Positions 54,601-64,000 of a stretch of DNA of 64,000 bases are shown here, piece by piece. The DNA lies in NCBI GenBank assembly GCA_949751835.1, contig CATKHK010000055.1, forward strand, positions 62,001 to 126,000, in the 5' to 3' direction. How positions within the stretch are numbered: position 1 is the stretch's first letter; each line of letters opens with the position of its first letter. Under the pieces are notes generated by a model. That model did not search any database, had not been told where the DNA came from, and saw only the letters and a list, made by a program, of their open reading frames with translations. The position numbers and the translations under genes are program-made. Source of the DNA: Blepharisma japonicum (Eukaryota; Ciliophora; Heterotrichea; Heterotrichida; Blepharismidae).

Positions 54601-56423
54601 CCTGAGCATCCTGTAGTTTTATAAAAATTAATTCATGCATTGGGATTGCAAATAAGTCTAATTTTTCATACAAAACCAGTAAATCCTGAGCTATAGTGTC
54701 CTAAATATAGATCTCCTGACAAGCTGTCTAATAGATAAAGAGGAGTCGCAGTCGACGAGGTGACTTCGTTTGTTGTGTCAATATAAGAATTTGCAGTAGT
54801 GGTCCCATCAGTATTAATACTACAATTAAATGAAACGTAAAATCAAGAATTCAAGACACTTGAGGTTCCAGTAACTGAGAGAGTTGTTGTGGAATCTGAG
54901 AGAAGAAGGTAAATTATTGGCTGTCCTGAAGGCAAAATTTGCACATATCACTGGGTTGTAGTCGATATATACTTGATGAGGACAAAGCCAGCCGCAATAG
55001 GCCTTATTCAGGCACCAATAGAACTAGAAGGAGCGTGCATATAGCTTGTCTTTACATAGCTATTAGGATTGAAATAGTAGCCCCGATTATAAGCTGGAAA
55101 AGGATCATTGGGATCATAATTTGGATATGAGTTGGTATTCGACGACCCTACATCTATTCCTGAAATAGTGTCTAGAAGTATAATTTTGGAAAATATAAAA
55201 TCATACGAATCGATCCCACCATAATCACAATTATTTGTTGAAGAATTAGGAGTGTATCCTGTTGGACATTCCGATAAACATTGTATATTAAGAAAGTAAT
55301 AGCCAGTTTGGCAGCTCGTGCATTGATGATAATAGACTCCTATACAAGTTTGGCATCCTGTTGAACAGACGAACCGGGAAGTTTTTGGTATTTGAGAATT
55401 AAAATAATGTTCTATACACATTGATAAAGTATAACCGAAGCATAAGCTGCAATCTGGGAAACGACATAAAATACAGTCGTTGTCTCTAAAACACCAAGGA
55501 AAATTTAAACAGCCAATTTCACAATTTTGGCATGCAGATCCATCTCAATATTGATTATCTGGACAGCCAATAGTGCTAGTCATGATTCCATAGTTTATAT
55601 TGTTATCAGCTCTTGCTTGAAGTCAGTAAATAAACCCTCTAAAGGAGTTGCCTCCACTTATATTTCCAAAAGTCCATGTATAAGTTCCATTTGGAAAATG
55701 TATTTCAGAGTTGCTTAATATTTTTGTTCCAACCTCATCCCCATCTATATAAAAATTGATGGAGCCTACCTCACAAGATAACTGAAACAGAGAAACTGAG
55801 ACTGAGTGCCAAGATGACGAATGCTTAGCAGATGATGCTCCAGACACTGCTATTTGAGCTCCATTGGAGTTAAAAACTAATAAATCGATTTCATAATATC
55901 CAAACGTATCAATTCATATCCTCACATATTGTGTTGAATTTATTTGTATATTTAAAATTTCTCCACTTTCCAAAGGCTTTATTATCAAATTTAAAATAAA
56001 ATATAGGCCCGGAGTATAGCTCTGATTACTAGTCATACTTGACGCTTTAGCAAAATAATAGCCTCGATCTAAAGTCGGAAGTGGAGAATTTTCTCTTCCA
56101 GAAATATAAGAAATACCTCCTGGATTTACAAATTTCTTATTATCGTCAGCTGAGTCTAAAACATAAGATAAGGTTAAATCTTGGACCTTTGATAATATTA
56201 ATGTGAATAAAATTGCATCATCGTCAATAGGCTTGCTGCAATAGTTAAATAGCCCTATATCAAAATACTGGTGATAGAAATAATAAAGAGTAGGGCATCC
56301 ATCTGCGCATACTTTTGAATCAACCATAAATTTTGGTTTATTACACCCAGATCCTCAGCTGTCGTATGGACAACTTGCAAAGCTCAACACAATTTGGGAT
56401 ATAAGGGGAAAAATTGCATTCAT
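51606..56423 (-). CDS. Giant receptor-like membrane protein with LamG-like and cysteine-rich modules
   Basis: A single frame of 1605 residues, ATG 56421-56423 to TAG 51606-51608, broken only by TGA codons read as Trp. Signal peptide MNAIFPLISQIVLSFA. The ectodomain has three copies of a module: a beta-sandwich (LamG/pentraxin-like) opened by a (Y/L)xRG(Y/L)(Y/F)F motif (LDRGYYFAKAS, YNRGYYFNPNS, YKRGLFFDGN), then a cysteine-rich furin/GFR-like block (CxxCxxxC spacing, for example CSQCTGLTSQECNACFSGYY). After the last Cys block (about 53000) comes a linker domain, then several hydrophobic helices in the last 450 residues and a cytosolic tail. Architectures of this kind are expanded in ciliates; ligand and signalling are unknown. 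Some gaps between longer open stretches were checked codon by codon and contain no TAA/TAG. Confidence 0.85.
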
Positions 56424-56799
56424 TAAGTTTATTATTATAAAATGAAGTAGTAGAGTTAGTATTATTGAAGTTTAGGATAAATAACTTTGTTATGATGTTA
56501 GCCATGAAAATCATATAAAAATGGATTGATATGTTTAGACTAAAAATTTAAAATAAGTTATTTCTTGTAATTAAAATAATCATTCCAATAGGCTGATTGC
56601 TCAATTTGTTAATAATTTTGATTCATCTTAACATACTTTCATTTTCAAATATTCTAATATTTCTTAAATTTAAATTTCTATTGAAGAAATTAAAACAGAT
56701 TTTATTCTAAAGTAATAAATATTTTACCAAAATTCCTTAGTTTGAAAAATATTCGATAATTTTATTGCTTAATTTTGCTATTTCGTTTTTAAATAGGTA
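56424..56799. other. Intergenic, no gene seen
   Basis: AT-rich upstream region of the giant gene. Nothing else recognised. Confidence 0.5.
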
Positions 56800-57060
56800 A
56801 TGCCTCTTTTACAATTCCCATCTTTGCTAGCTTATATTTAATGATTTCATGGAGTTTCCTTGTAAAAATGGTTATTGAAGCTATTGTCTGAATTCTTATA
56901 ATTGCTATCACAATTACTATAACTATATTCTCAATAGCCGAAACAATTTCCTATTTAAATTAACTGGGATAGAATGCTTTGTTCCAACTTATTGCAGAGT
57001 AAAGAAATTTTCGAACTATTTAAGGCTAAGAGTAATCTATAACCAAGTTATATCGAAATA
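56800..57060 (+). pseudogene. Decayed copy of the small membrane-protein gene
   Basis: The 3' end still aligns with the live gene at 58045-58644. Reading AAAGAAATTTTCGAACTATT at 57001 onward gives KEIFELFKAKSNL, a stop, then PSYIEI and TAA, against KEIISLFMDKSNLYPSYNEI in the live copy. Upstream (56830-56960) hydrophobic codons persist (IVWILIIAITITITI) but stops and shifts interrupt the frame. It is followed by the same 3' flank as the live copy, so it arose by tandem duplication and then decayed. Confidence 0.7.
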
Positions 57061-57347
57061 TAAGCAATTAATAAATAAAATTTTATTAATTAATTTTTGA
57101 AAATATTTCAAAGGTAAGGATGCTTCTAAAGATGAAAATGAATTCTATTGTTCTGAATTTACAAAACTGAATATAAACTTTTATGATCAGTTGAGAAATT
57201 ATATGATTAATATATATTAGTACATCAGGATTAATTTCAGCTTTTCAAAATTTTATATGATAGAATCTTAATAGATAAATGACAGCAATAATAATTTATT
57301 ATTTGATTTTATATAAATGATTCGCTTTCAATAAAATGAAGGCTATT
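57001..57347 (+). repeat. Direct repeat copy A (3' end of membrane gene plus 3' flank)
   Basis: About 347 bp, nearly identical by eye to 58582-58923 with scattered substitutions and one or few-base indels. It spans the last codons of the membrane-protein gene, the AT-rich flank (TAAGCAATTAATAAATAAAA) and ends at AATGAAGGCTATT. The copies are about 1.58 kb apart in direct orientation. Confidence 0.9.
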
Positions 57348-57389
57348 TTTTGGGGTTGTTTAACTTAATTAGTAGATGTAGTCAAAAGC

Positions 57390-57700
57390 TCTTGCTTTTT
57401 CCAATTATAAAATATTAGCTGCTGGGCATTTATATAATCATATGCCTTTGATATTGAATGGATAGCTATTCTGTGATTGATAACTTCGATTTACATACAA
57501 ATATTAAGATACTTCGTAAGAAAACTCGAAAATTTATGTTATTGAACGAAATAGATCAATTTATGAGTGCAAAGAAGCGATTGAAACTTTTGAGCAATTA
57601 TAAGGTAATGGGATATGACTTGCAACGTTTTGAGAAGCTATTGAGTATATAAAAACAATCATAATTTTATTGGAATTGTTTAAAACAGCTTTAATAATGG
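57390..57700 (+). pseudogene. 3' relic of a kelch-like gene
   Basis: Aligns with 60091-60410 over its whole length. It still encodes DSYSVIDNFDLHTNIKIL and NEIDQFMSAKKRLKLLSNYK, comparable to DIYSAIDNIDLDSETFKILS in the other relic and TDSYSVINNLDISEF in the gene at 63117. Only the last fifth of the gene is left; the part between repeat copy A and 57390 that would hold the rest has been deleted. Confidence 0.65.
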
Positions 57701-58044
57701 AATACTGATTTCAACTTCGATTTAAACACAAACAATGCTAAAATTGATACTTTATTAAGAATTGGGATTATCAAAGAAATATTATTTAACAAATTGATTA
57801 TGCATAAAGCAATCTTATCATATTAATACAGTCTTCAAATAATCCAATAAATATTTCCTTTATGTAATAGTCAACATTTAGTAAAAATATGGTTATTAAG
57901 TAGACTAAATTCAATCTTTAGAAATTCTCGAAATATACCTTAATTATGAAAAATATATTTTGAGTTAATTTAAATTAGTGTGAGCATTTTTAACTCTTCC
58001 TATTAGGAGATTATTTACTATTTTGATATAAAATATTGTAATAT
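57701..58044. other. Intergenic, no gene seen
   Basis: AT-rich DNA between the kelch relic and the live membrane-protein gene, presumably its promoter. Confidence 0.5.
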
Positions 58045-58644
58045 ATGTCATTTGTTCAGCATTCTTCTGATGATCTCCGATCTTTTCAAGCAGAAAGTGA
58101 TCCAGCTTCTGGAGATATTTCAGACTCTACGATACATTATCTCGTAACAATATGTAACAATGATCTACACTCGTTTGTTGATAAAAAAGAGGATGCTAAT
58201 CAAGACCACCAGATAAAATTAAATGAGACTACATCTAGGGATATCTCTGAAATATCAAATGATACTTTAACAACGCCCACTCTCAAACAAAATGAATTTG
58301 AAGCTCAAAAATATTTCCATATTACTCACAAGAATCTTAACTTTTTCTATACAATATTTATTTGCATTGAGAATTTGCTGCTCCTTTTGTATATGAGCGA
58401 GTTTTTATTTTATTTAATTAATACCATATGCATTTTAGCTGCAAATTTTACTGCTTTTGCTGTTTTTCTATATTGTATTAGAAAGAAAATTGGAAATCAG
58501 AAATTGAATTTTAGTTCAACATGAATTTTGCTTGCTATTTTAATTCAAATGTTGCTCTTTTATTCAAATACTCAATTTCCTAAAGAAATTATCAGTTTAT
58601 TTATGGATAAGAGTAATCTATATCCAAGTTATAACGAAATATAA
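58045..58644 (+). CDS. Small two- or three-span membrane protein, tandem family member 1
   Basis: 199 residues, ATG 58045 to TAA 58642-58644, TGA at 58522-58524 read as Trp. The first 110 residues are polar and acidic (SSDDLRSFQAESDPASGDIS). Then come hydrophobic helices: FFYTIFICIENLLLLLYM, LFYLINTICILAANFTAFAV and TWILLAILIQMLLFYS. The protein ends FPKEIISLFMDKSNL plus a few residues. The C-terminal half aligns with the protein at 60863-61498 (shared YIIN/YLIN, QKLN, S.W.LLA, FMxD..L, EI-end). No known family is recognised. It sits in a tandem array with kelch-like genes. Confidence 0.7.
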
Positions 58645-58923
58645 GCAATTAATAAATAAAATTTTATTAATTAATTTTTGAAAATATTCAAAGGTAAGGA
58701 TGCTTCTAAAGATGAAAATAAATTCTATTGTTCTGAATATACAAAATTGAATATAAACTTTAATGATCAGCTTAGAAGTTATATGATTAATATTAGCACA
58801 TCAGGCTTAATTTCAGCTTTTCAAAATTTTGTATGATAGAATCTTAATAGATAAATGACAGCAATAATAATTTATTATTTGATTTTATATAAATGGTTCG
58901 CTTTTAATAAAATGAAGGCTATT
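58582..58923 (+). repeat. Direct repeat copy B
   Basis: Partner of 57001-57347. It begins inside the last 20 codons of the live membrane-protein gene and ends at AATGAAGGCTATT, immediately before the ATG of the kelch-like pseudogene. Confidence 0.9.
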
Positions 58924-60410
58924 ATGAATGAACTAAGCCAAATTCCTTATCAATATCACAGTTAAAAGACTCCGATAAAATTACAGCTGCAAAGAGAAGT
59001 TGAAACCGAAAAATAAAAGGAGATAAAAAAAGAGAGGGCGCAAAAGAGTGTTTAAATAATAGTTGGGAAATTAATAAGAAAGCATATGAACTAGAAAGGA
59101 ATAAACTTAAGCTTGAAGAAGAATATGAGCTATATTGTCACAAATACATTTATTTCGTGAATAAAAATGATTCTCTAACTTACTTATGAATCTATAACGC
59201 TGAAACAAAAATAAGAGAAGAAATGGTTATAGATAACTGTTAATTGTTTAAACTTATTGATTGAGAAGTTCCCTGCGATGCCGCCGGATTTATCTCCATC
59301 TTGCTTCATTGGCTACCTGCTGCTGATTCTCTTGATTACATAATTACAAAATGGTCTCTCTAGAGCTCATGCCATACTGAGAATGTAGTGGCCTACTTAG
59401 TGCGAGTCTACATGGATCCCTTTCAGAAAATTAAAAAAATCGAAGGTAGTGACTTAAGATAAAAATCGGCATTTAGGAAATAATAAATATAAGCAATTTC
59501 TCCGATTGATCTAGTAGATGTCTTAGGCGTGTCGCTAGACCTACTCCTTTAAGCTTTGAGTTCATTTCTTCATGAAGAGCAAGGAATTGGATTTGGACCA
59601 GGCACAGAATTGCTCACCTGAAATTATCATGCGTCCTAGGCTATAAAATCAGCCAGATATGCTTCGTTTTATGCAGCCCTCCTTTCTCAAGCCGTTAAAT
59701 CCTGTTCTAGGCCACATCCTATAGGAGTTAAGAGAACACATCTCTTTCCACATCATTTTTAAATTATTATTGTAGATACTCATGAAGCATTAGCAGATGC
59801 TACATGCATACTTCTCCTCCCAAATGATGAGCTTTTTGTTATGATACTTACGATGATTTCTCTAGAATAGCATGCATAATTGACATGAAAAATTATTCTG
59901 TAAAAAGATTATTGCCATATGGAAAACCATCCTGTGCTTCTGGAGGCTGATATCATAATAATTCCGCTCATATTCTTTCAGGACGTATAGAAAATAACTA
60001 TTGAGTATAAGCACTTGCTGAAAAATTTGATTAAGAAAAAAAATATGTGATTCAAATTGATATCACTTCCAATTGCTTCACAAAATTTCTTGTGTATTTT
60101 TCAAGTGTATAATATTGATTGCTGGATTTAATTACAACAAATTATATGCATATAATATTGAAACTGATATCTATTCTGCTATTGATAATATTGATTTAGA
60201 TTCAGAAACTTTTAAAATACTTTCTATGGGAGTCGAAATTTTATGCTACCAAGCAAGGTAGATCAATTTCTGAGTGTAAAAGGAGGGATTGAAATTTCTG
60301 AACAACTGTAGGACAATGAGATATGGATTTTAATATTTTGCAAAATAATTGAGTATTTAAGTACAATCATATTTTTATTGGGACTATTTATAACTATTTT
60401 ATAACCTTAT
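58924..60410 (+). pseudogene. Kelch-like pseudogene, split by an insertion
   Basis: Begins ATGAATGAACTAAGCC, soon hits stops, then has a coiled-coil piece (LERNKLKLEEEYELYCHKYI) and YLWIYNAETKIREEMVID. That aligns with RLWIYDIETQKREDRLI of the kelch gene at the right edge. After a ~537-bp insertion the homology resumes: HEALADATCILLLPNDELF (compare AESLGAYTCFVQLPNSELF), IDMKNYSVKRLLPYGKPS (compare FDLENFTLKKLLQYGAFS), and YNIETDIYSAIDNIDLD. TAA/TAG and frame changes break it throughout. It is a dead paralog of the genes at 61848 and 63117. Confidence 0.75.
59236..59772. mobile_element. Unclassified ~537-bp insertion flanked by 6-bp direct repeats
   Basis: The kelch pseudogene frame GTTATAGATACTCATGAAGC is interrupted exactly at TAGATA, which is present on both sides (59230-59235 and 59773-59778) as a target-site duplication would be. 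The inserted segment is visibly richer in G+C than its surroundings. It has no clear terminal inverted repeats and no transposase. Its longest frame is a 70-codon minus-strand one (59541-59753) of unknown nature. It could be a non-autonomous element or a germline-type eliminated segment kept in the macronucleus. Family unknown. Confidence 0.5.
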
Positions 60411-60862
60411 TTGTTATTTAAAATTTGATTTAAGCACAAAGAGCATTCAAATCGATACTTTATTTGAAGATTTAGAGTACCAGCATAGCATTTTAATTAA
60501 AAATTAATGCTTTATTAAAAAATCCTTTCATACAATATTAATTGTATCGAAAGAATGTAATAGGAAATTTTGTTTGCGACATCAATACTAATAAGACATT
60601 AGTTATTATTATCCAATTTCAATAAGAGATTAAGCAATCTAAGAATTGCGCTTTAACTTTAATTATTAGTTTCTTTAAATTTAATTTTGTACCAACCCTT
60701 ACCGAAAGAGTTTCATAGTTAAACTTGAGAATCTAGCATTCTTGGCTTTCATTTTTATTTGATTTAATTTCTGTCAAAAATGATGAGACATAATTAATGC
60801 AGGAACGCACATTATGGAACAATATGACATATTACCTTCATATATAAGATTGTAGAATCATA
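60411..60862. other. Intergenic, no gene seen
   Basis: AT-rich DNA between the kelch pseudogene and the second live membrane-protein gene. No RNA gene or repeat recognised. Confidence 0.5.
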
Positions 60863-61498
60863 ATGAAGTGCCATAAGACTTTATATGGCGAAGAAAATGC
60901 AACTACTGAAAATAAATCATCATGCTTTGAAGCTGATATACCATTATCTATCAAAGATTTGTGCTCTAACGGCTCACCTGATGCAGAAATTGAAAACGGT
61001 ATTGGTACTAGTTCCCCCGAGGAATTTTATTTTGACTCGAAAATGCCACCTAAGGCTTTTAACATGAAAGCGTTTGCAAAGCAACCACTAAGGGCGCTCA
61101 CCATATATGAAATTGATTCAGAATGCCAACCACAAGAATTAATTGAGTACACAAAGCAAAACTCTGATAAAAAGCTATCTTTATTCATCAGTTATGTCAT
61201 TCCTAGTTTACTTGTTTGTATCATAATATCACTAGCTCTTTTGAAAAAATCCGAAAAATTATTTTATATAATTAATTGCCTAAGTGTGGAAACCATAATC
61301 ATTGGCATTTTTACCATTTTCTTATGCTGCTGCTTTATAAAGGCATTTAGATATCAGAAATTGAATTGCTGTTCAATATGGAAGCTTTTGGCACCTCTAT
61401 TGATTCTAGTGTTGCTCATTTATGCAATTAAGGAATGTCCTAAAGTGCTTTTCAATTTGTTTATGACTGATATACAGTTAGACTTAAAAGAAATATAA
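60863..61498 (+). CDS. Small multi-span membrane protein, tandem family member 2
   Basis: 211 residues, ATG 60863 to TAA. A polar, acidic N-terminal half is followed by helices LSLFISYVIPSLLVCIIISL, LSVETIIIGIFTIFLCCCFI and LLAPLLILVLLIYAI. The C-terminus aligns with the 58045 protein: KLFYIINCL/FLFYLINTI, YQKLNCCSIWKLLAPL/NQKLNFSSTWILLAIL, CPKVLFNLFMTDIQL/FPKEIISLFMDKSNL, and final (K/N)EI. The N-terminal halves are too diverged to align, which suggests fast evolution outside the membrane part. It is followed after 349 bp by an intact kelch-like gene in the same orientation. Confidence 0.72.
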   Translation: MKCHKTLYGEENATTENKSSCFEADIPLSIKDLCSNGSPDAEIENGIGTSSPEEFYFDSKMPPKAFNMKAFAKQPLRALTIYEIDSECQPQELIEYTKQNSDKKLSLFISYVIPSLLVCIIISLALLKKSEKLFYIINCLSVETIIIGIFTIFLCCCFIKAFRYQKLNCCSIWKLLAPLLILVLLIYAIKECPKVLFNLFMTDIQLDLKEI

Positions 61499-61847
61499 AC
61501 AATTAAATAATTAAGATGCATTAACTAAATTTAATATTTCAAATGACAGAATTTGTAATTAAAAAGTCCGAATGTTATTCCTTTAAAATTCAATAAGACA
61601 CTGTATTGATAACTAGTAATCCTTAAAACTTTCTAATTATAAATGGATTATATAAGCGACAGTCCACAAATCATAAACAAGCAATTTTTCTTTGAATTTT
61701 CTAAATAATAATTTCTATACTTAATTTTTGGAATTTTTGCTAAATTTATACCCTTAAATTTCAAATTATTTCTTTGCTTAAAATAAGATGACAAATAAAT
61801 TAAGTTATAGCCTATATGAAATATTTTAATTTGAATTATCATAAGAA
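61499..61847. other. Intergenic, no gene seen
   Basis: AT-rich. It shares only the first dozen bases after the stop with repeats A and B. A minus-strand open frame at 61648-61842 has no protein-like features. Confidence 0.5.
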
Positions 61848-63002
61848 ATGGAAGAAGTAAATTTATCCATATGTAGAGAATCGAGTTTATGCAACCTCAC
61901 TAGCGTCATTTCAGAGAAAGCTAGTATACCTTATCATTCAAAAGATGAAGTAAATTCAAAGCTAATTACAATTTTAGAATTTGAAAATAAGCTGGAAAGC
62001 TTGATCGGTAAATATTTATCAGGCACTTTTGAAATCAATGAGCTAAAATTTGAAACACTCAAAACTGAGCTTAGAAGTGAATTTAGTGCTGCAAGCAGAA
62101 CTGATCAAAAGGAAAATCTAACTTTTTTCAATAATCCTCATTTGAAAAAGAGCCGAAGTTATAAAGCTATGGTTCAAAAATATAATGATTTTTTGAAAAA
62201 AATTGAAAATTTTATACAGCAATCCAAGTTTGATTCAAGATTTCTTTATAATGTTGATTTTAAAAACAACAGGACTGTTTTATCAAGCTACGATATAGAA
62301 ACAAAGAGAGCCAATCAAGAATTTCTTGAAACCCCTTTTCAATTTTATGCAGGAACAACTGTAATTCAGCTCCCAAACAAAGAGCTATTTTTCTATGGGA
62401 ATTCTTATCCTTCTTCTGGAGCTTGCTGTATAATCGACCTCATGTCTATTTCGATAAAAAAAATCCTACCATCAGGACCACCTTCATCATATTCTGAAGG
62501 ACTTTATTATAAAAATTGCATTTTTCTGTTTGGAGGGTTGGATGAAAAGGATTCATTAGGACTTTCCATAAAGCTTAATCTAAAAGAAAACAGATGAATT
62601 CAGCTTACCCCACTTCCTTTGAGATCTTATAGATGCTCTTGCGTAATTTTTAATGAGTTTATTTTATTATGTGGAAATCTTCATGAAAATCTTTACAAAT
62701 TTGATTTAGAAATTGAAAGTTACTCAGAAATAAAAGAATTAAGCCTAAAGATGTATAAAAATAAGATGCTATTTAATGGGAAATCAAGGGTTTATGTCAT
62801 TGAGGAGCTTGGAAATATCTTTGAAAGCGATATAAATAATGAATATAAATGGGATGTGATCGGAGAATTCAAAATTATGTGGTATTCGTGTGTGATGAGG
62901 AAGTTTTGGAAAGAAGAAGTATTTATTAGCTTTATTTCATATGGAAATATGAATTGTTATGAATTTGATTTGAATAAGAAGATATTAGAAAAAGTTTTCT
63001 AA
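61848..63002 (+). CDS. Kelch-like beta-propeller protein
   Basis: 384 residues, ATG 61848 to TAA, TGA at 62595-62597 read as Trp. The N-terminal 130 residues are a helical/coiled-coil region (ILEFENKLESLIGKYL, YNDFLKKIENFIQQSKFD). The remainder is a propeller with kelch-style blades: YDIETKRANQEFLETP, LPNKELFFYGNSYPSSGACC, GLYYKNCIFLFGGLDEKDSL, YRCSCVIFNEFILLCGNLH and LYKFDLEIESYSEIKELS. The double Gly of kelch is kept in FGG and reduced elsewhere. Kelch propellers bind proteins; the partner is unknown. Convergent with a paralog 114 bp downstream. Confidence 0.82.
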
Positions 63003-63116
63003 AGATCGTATAAATATTTAATCCCAATAAATTATTATTTTTATTAATATTATTAAAGATAAAATTTCGAAAGTTATTAAAAGAAAAAATTTTGAAAGTA
63101 AAGAAAGATTTTTAAT

Positions 63117-64000
63117 TTAATCTTCTTCGCCTTCTTGCCCTTCATTTTCTTCAGTTTCTTCTTGCTTATAATCCTCATTTCCCTCTTCTTCATCATTTTC
63201 TCCAACCTCGCCATCTTCTTTTATTTCTTCCAAGTTTTTCCCCTTCAAATCGAATCTATAGCATGAGTGGGCAGATTCTCCTTCTGCATCAGGATTAAAT
63301 AAACTAAGATAAACCGAGTTCTTATAAAATTTTGCAGATATCGACACATAAAATCTAAAATTAAACTCTCCCAGATTGATCCAAGTATATTCGTCACTAA
63401 CAGTTGCTTCAAAAATGCTAGATGTTCCATCCTCACTAGAACCAATTAAATAAATGTTTGAGCTATCCGACCAAATAAACTTATAAGGGAACTCGCTGAT
63501 ATCAAGATTATTTATTACTGAATAGCTGTCAGTTTTTATATCATATTTCATTGGGTGACTATTTTCATTTCCACAGAGTATAATAGAGTTTTTAAAATTT
63601 GTACATCTAATGGTTGGAGAAGGCTCTGGAGGTGAATTTACCGTAATTCATCTATTTTCCTCCAAGTCAAATTTTCTAGTTAAAAATTCAGAGGTCTCAT
63701 CGCAGCCTCCAAATACATAAACTGCCTTGCTACAGTATATGCCAGTGGAGAATTCAGAAAAAGCACCATATTGTAATAATTTCTTTAATGTAAAATTTTC
63801 AAGATCAAAGATGCAGGTATACCCAGAACTATCACTATTGCCATAGATAAACAATTCTGAGTTTGGAAGTTGGACAAAGCAAGTGTAAGCACCTAGAGAT
63901 TCAGCGACAGGGATTAATCTATCCTCTCTTTTTTGGGTTTCAATGTCATAAATCCAAAGTCTGCAAGCATCATCTTCTCCATCAACGATATAAAGATATT
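63117..64000 (-). CDS. Kelch-like protein, paralog, 5' end outside window
   Basis: Open from the right edge to TAA at 63117-63119, 293 or more residues, TGA at 63648-63650 read as Trp. The blades match the neighbouring gene: RLWIYDIETQKREDR, LPNSELFIYGNSDSSGYTC, FDLENFTLKKLLQYGAFSE, AVYVFGGCDETSEFL, NSIILCGNENSHPMKYDIKT and DSYSVINNLDISEF. It ends in a strongly acidic tail (Glu/Asp-rich, about 35 residues), absent from the 61848 gene. It is inverted relative to the other members, so the array includes a tail-to-tail pair. Confidence 0.82.

Noticed and set aside
59541-59753. 70-codon minus-strand frame inside the insertion as a transposase or other gene
   Set aside because: It is short, with no motif or homology I recognise, and open length of this size is expected by chance in more G+C-rich DNA when TGA is sense.
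61648-61842. Minus-strand 64-residue frame between the membrane-protein gene and the kelch gene
   Set aside because: Lys/Ile/Asn-rich low-complexity translation of AT-rich spacer, with no start context or conservation in the other modules.
1-64000. Mycoplasma or other bacterial origin because TGA encodes Trp
   Set aside because: Spliceosomal 15-nt introns, SNRNP27, importin-5, VPS16, PKA and cilia proteins are eukaryotic, and operons and ribosome binding sites are absent.
1-64000. Telomeres, tRNA or rRNA genes and CRISPR arrays
   Set aside because: No C4A4- or CCCTAA-type telomere repeats at either edge, no cloverleaf with a TTCRA box, and no regularly spaced repeats other than the minisatellite.

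Overview
The window is nuclear DNA of a ciliate. In-frame TGA codons occur throughout the genes at positions where the protein families carry tryptophan, every reading frame ends on TAA or TAG, and the few introns are all exactly 15 nt. TGA=Trp together with 15-nt introns points to a heterotrich close to Blepharisma, most likely macronuclear sequence. That assignment is an inference. The sequence is strongly AT-rich and gene-dense. No telomere repeat, tRNA or rRNA gene was recognised.

Region 1 (1-47,970) is an ordinary, compact set of single-copy eukaryotic genes on both strands, often separated by tens of bases. The two starts of the first divergent pair lie 9 bp apart. Recognisable products are V-ATPase subunit G, a TMEM8/myomaker-type CREST membrane protein, the dynein adaptor HOOK, a PDI-like protein, branched-chain ketoacid dehydrogenase E1-alpha, two SLC25 carriers, a Tesmin/TSO1 CXC protein, a P4-ATPase flippase, a WDR31-like protein, SNRNP27, a PKA catalytic subunit, a cyclic-nucleotide-binding protein, VPS16, importin-5, a cytochrome b5-fused desaturase-like protein with degraded histidine boxes, ARL8, WRAP73, an axonemal dynein light chain-domain protein and a TMEM69-like protein. 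HOOK, VPS16 and ARL8 act together in endolysosomal transport in other eukaryotes. Several other genes (WRAP73, AXDND1-like, TSNAXIP1-like, WDR31-like, IQ and coiled-coil proteins) fit the large cilia and basal-body inventory of a ciliate.

Region 2 (48,170-51,430) is accessory. It holds a Rab-like gene that has lost the GTPase signature residues, a relic related to a pseudogene 10 kb away, a decayed minus-strand coding region, a 16-bp minisatellite, and a short UBA-like reading frame that runs into the minisatellite.

Region 3 (51,606-56,423) is one giant minus-strand gene for a secreted-then-membrane protein. It has three LamG-like plus cysteine-rich modules and a multi-spanning C-terminus. 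The partial gene at the left edge of the window resembles that C-terminal part.

Region 4 (56,800-64,000) is a tandem array of a two-gene module: a small membrane-protein gene followed by a kelch-like gene. One module is almost wholly decayed. A second has a live membrane gene and a kelch pseudogene split by a ~537-bp insertion between 6-bp direct repeats. A third looks intact. An inverted kelch paralog runs off the right edge. This lineage-restricted, birth-and-death family is the most novel-looking structure in the window.
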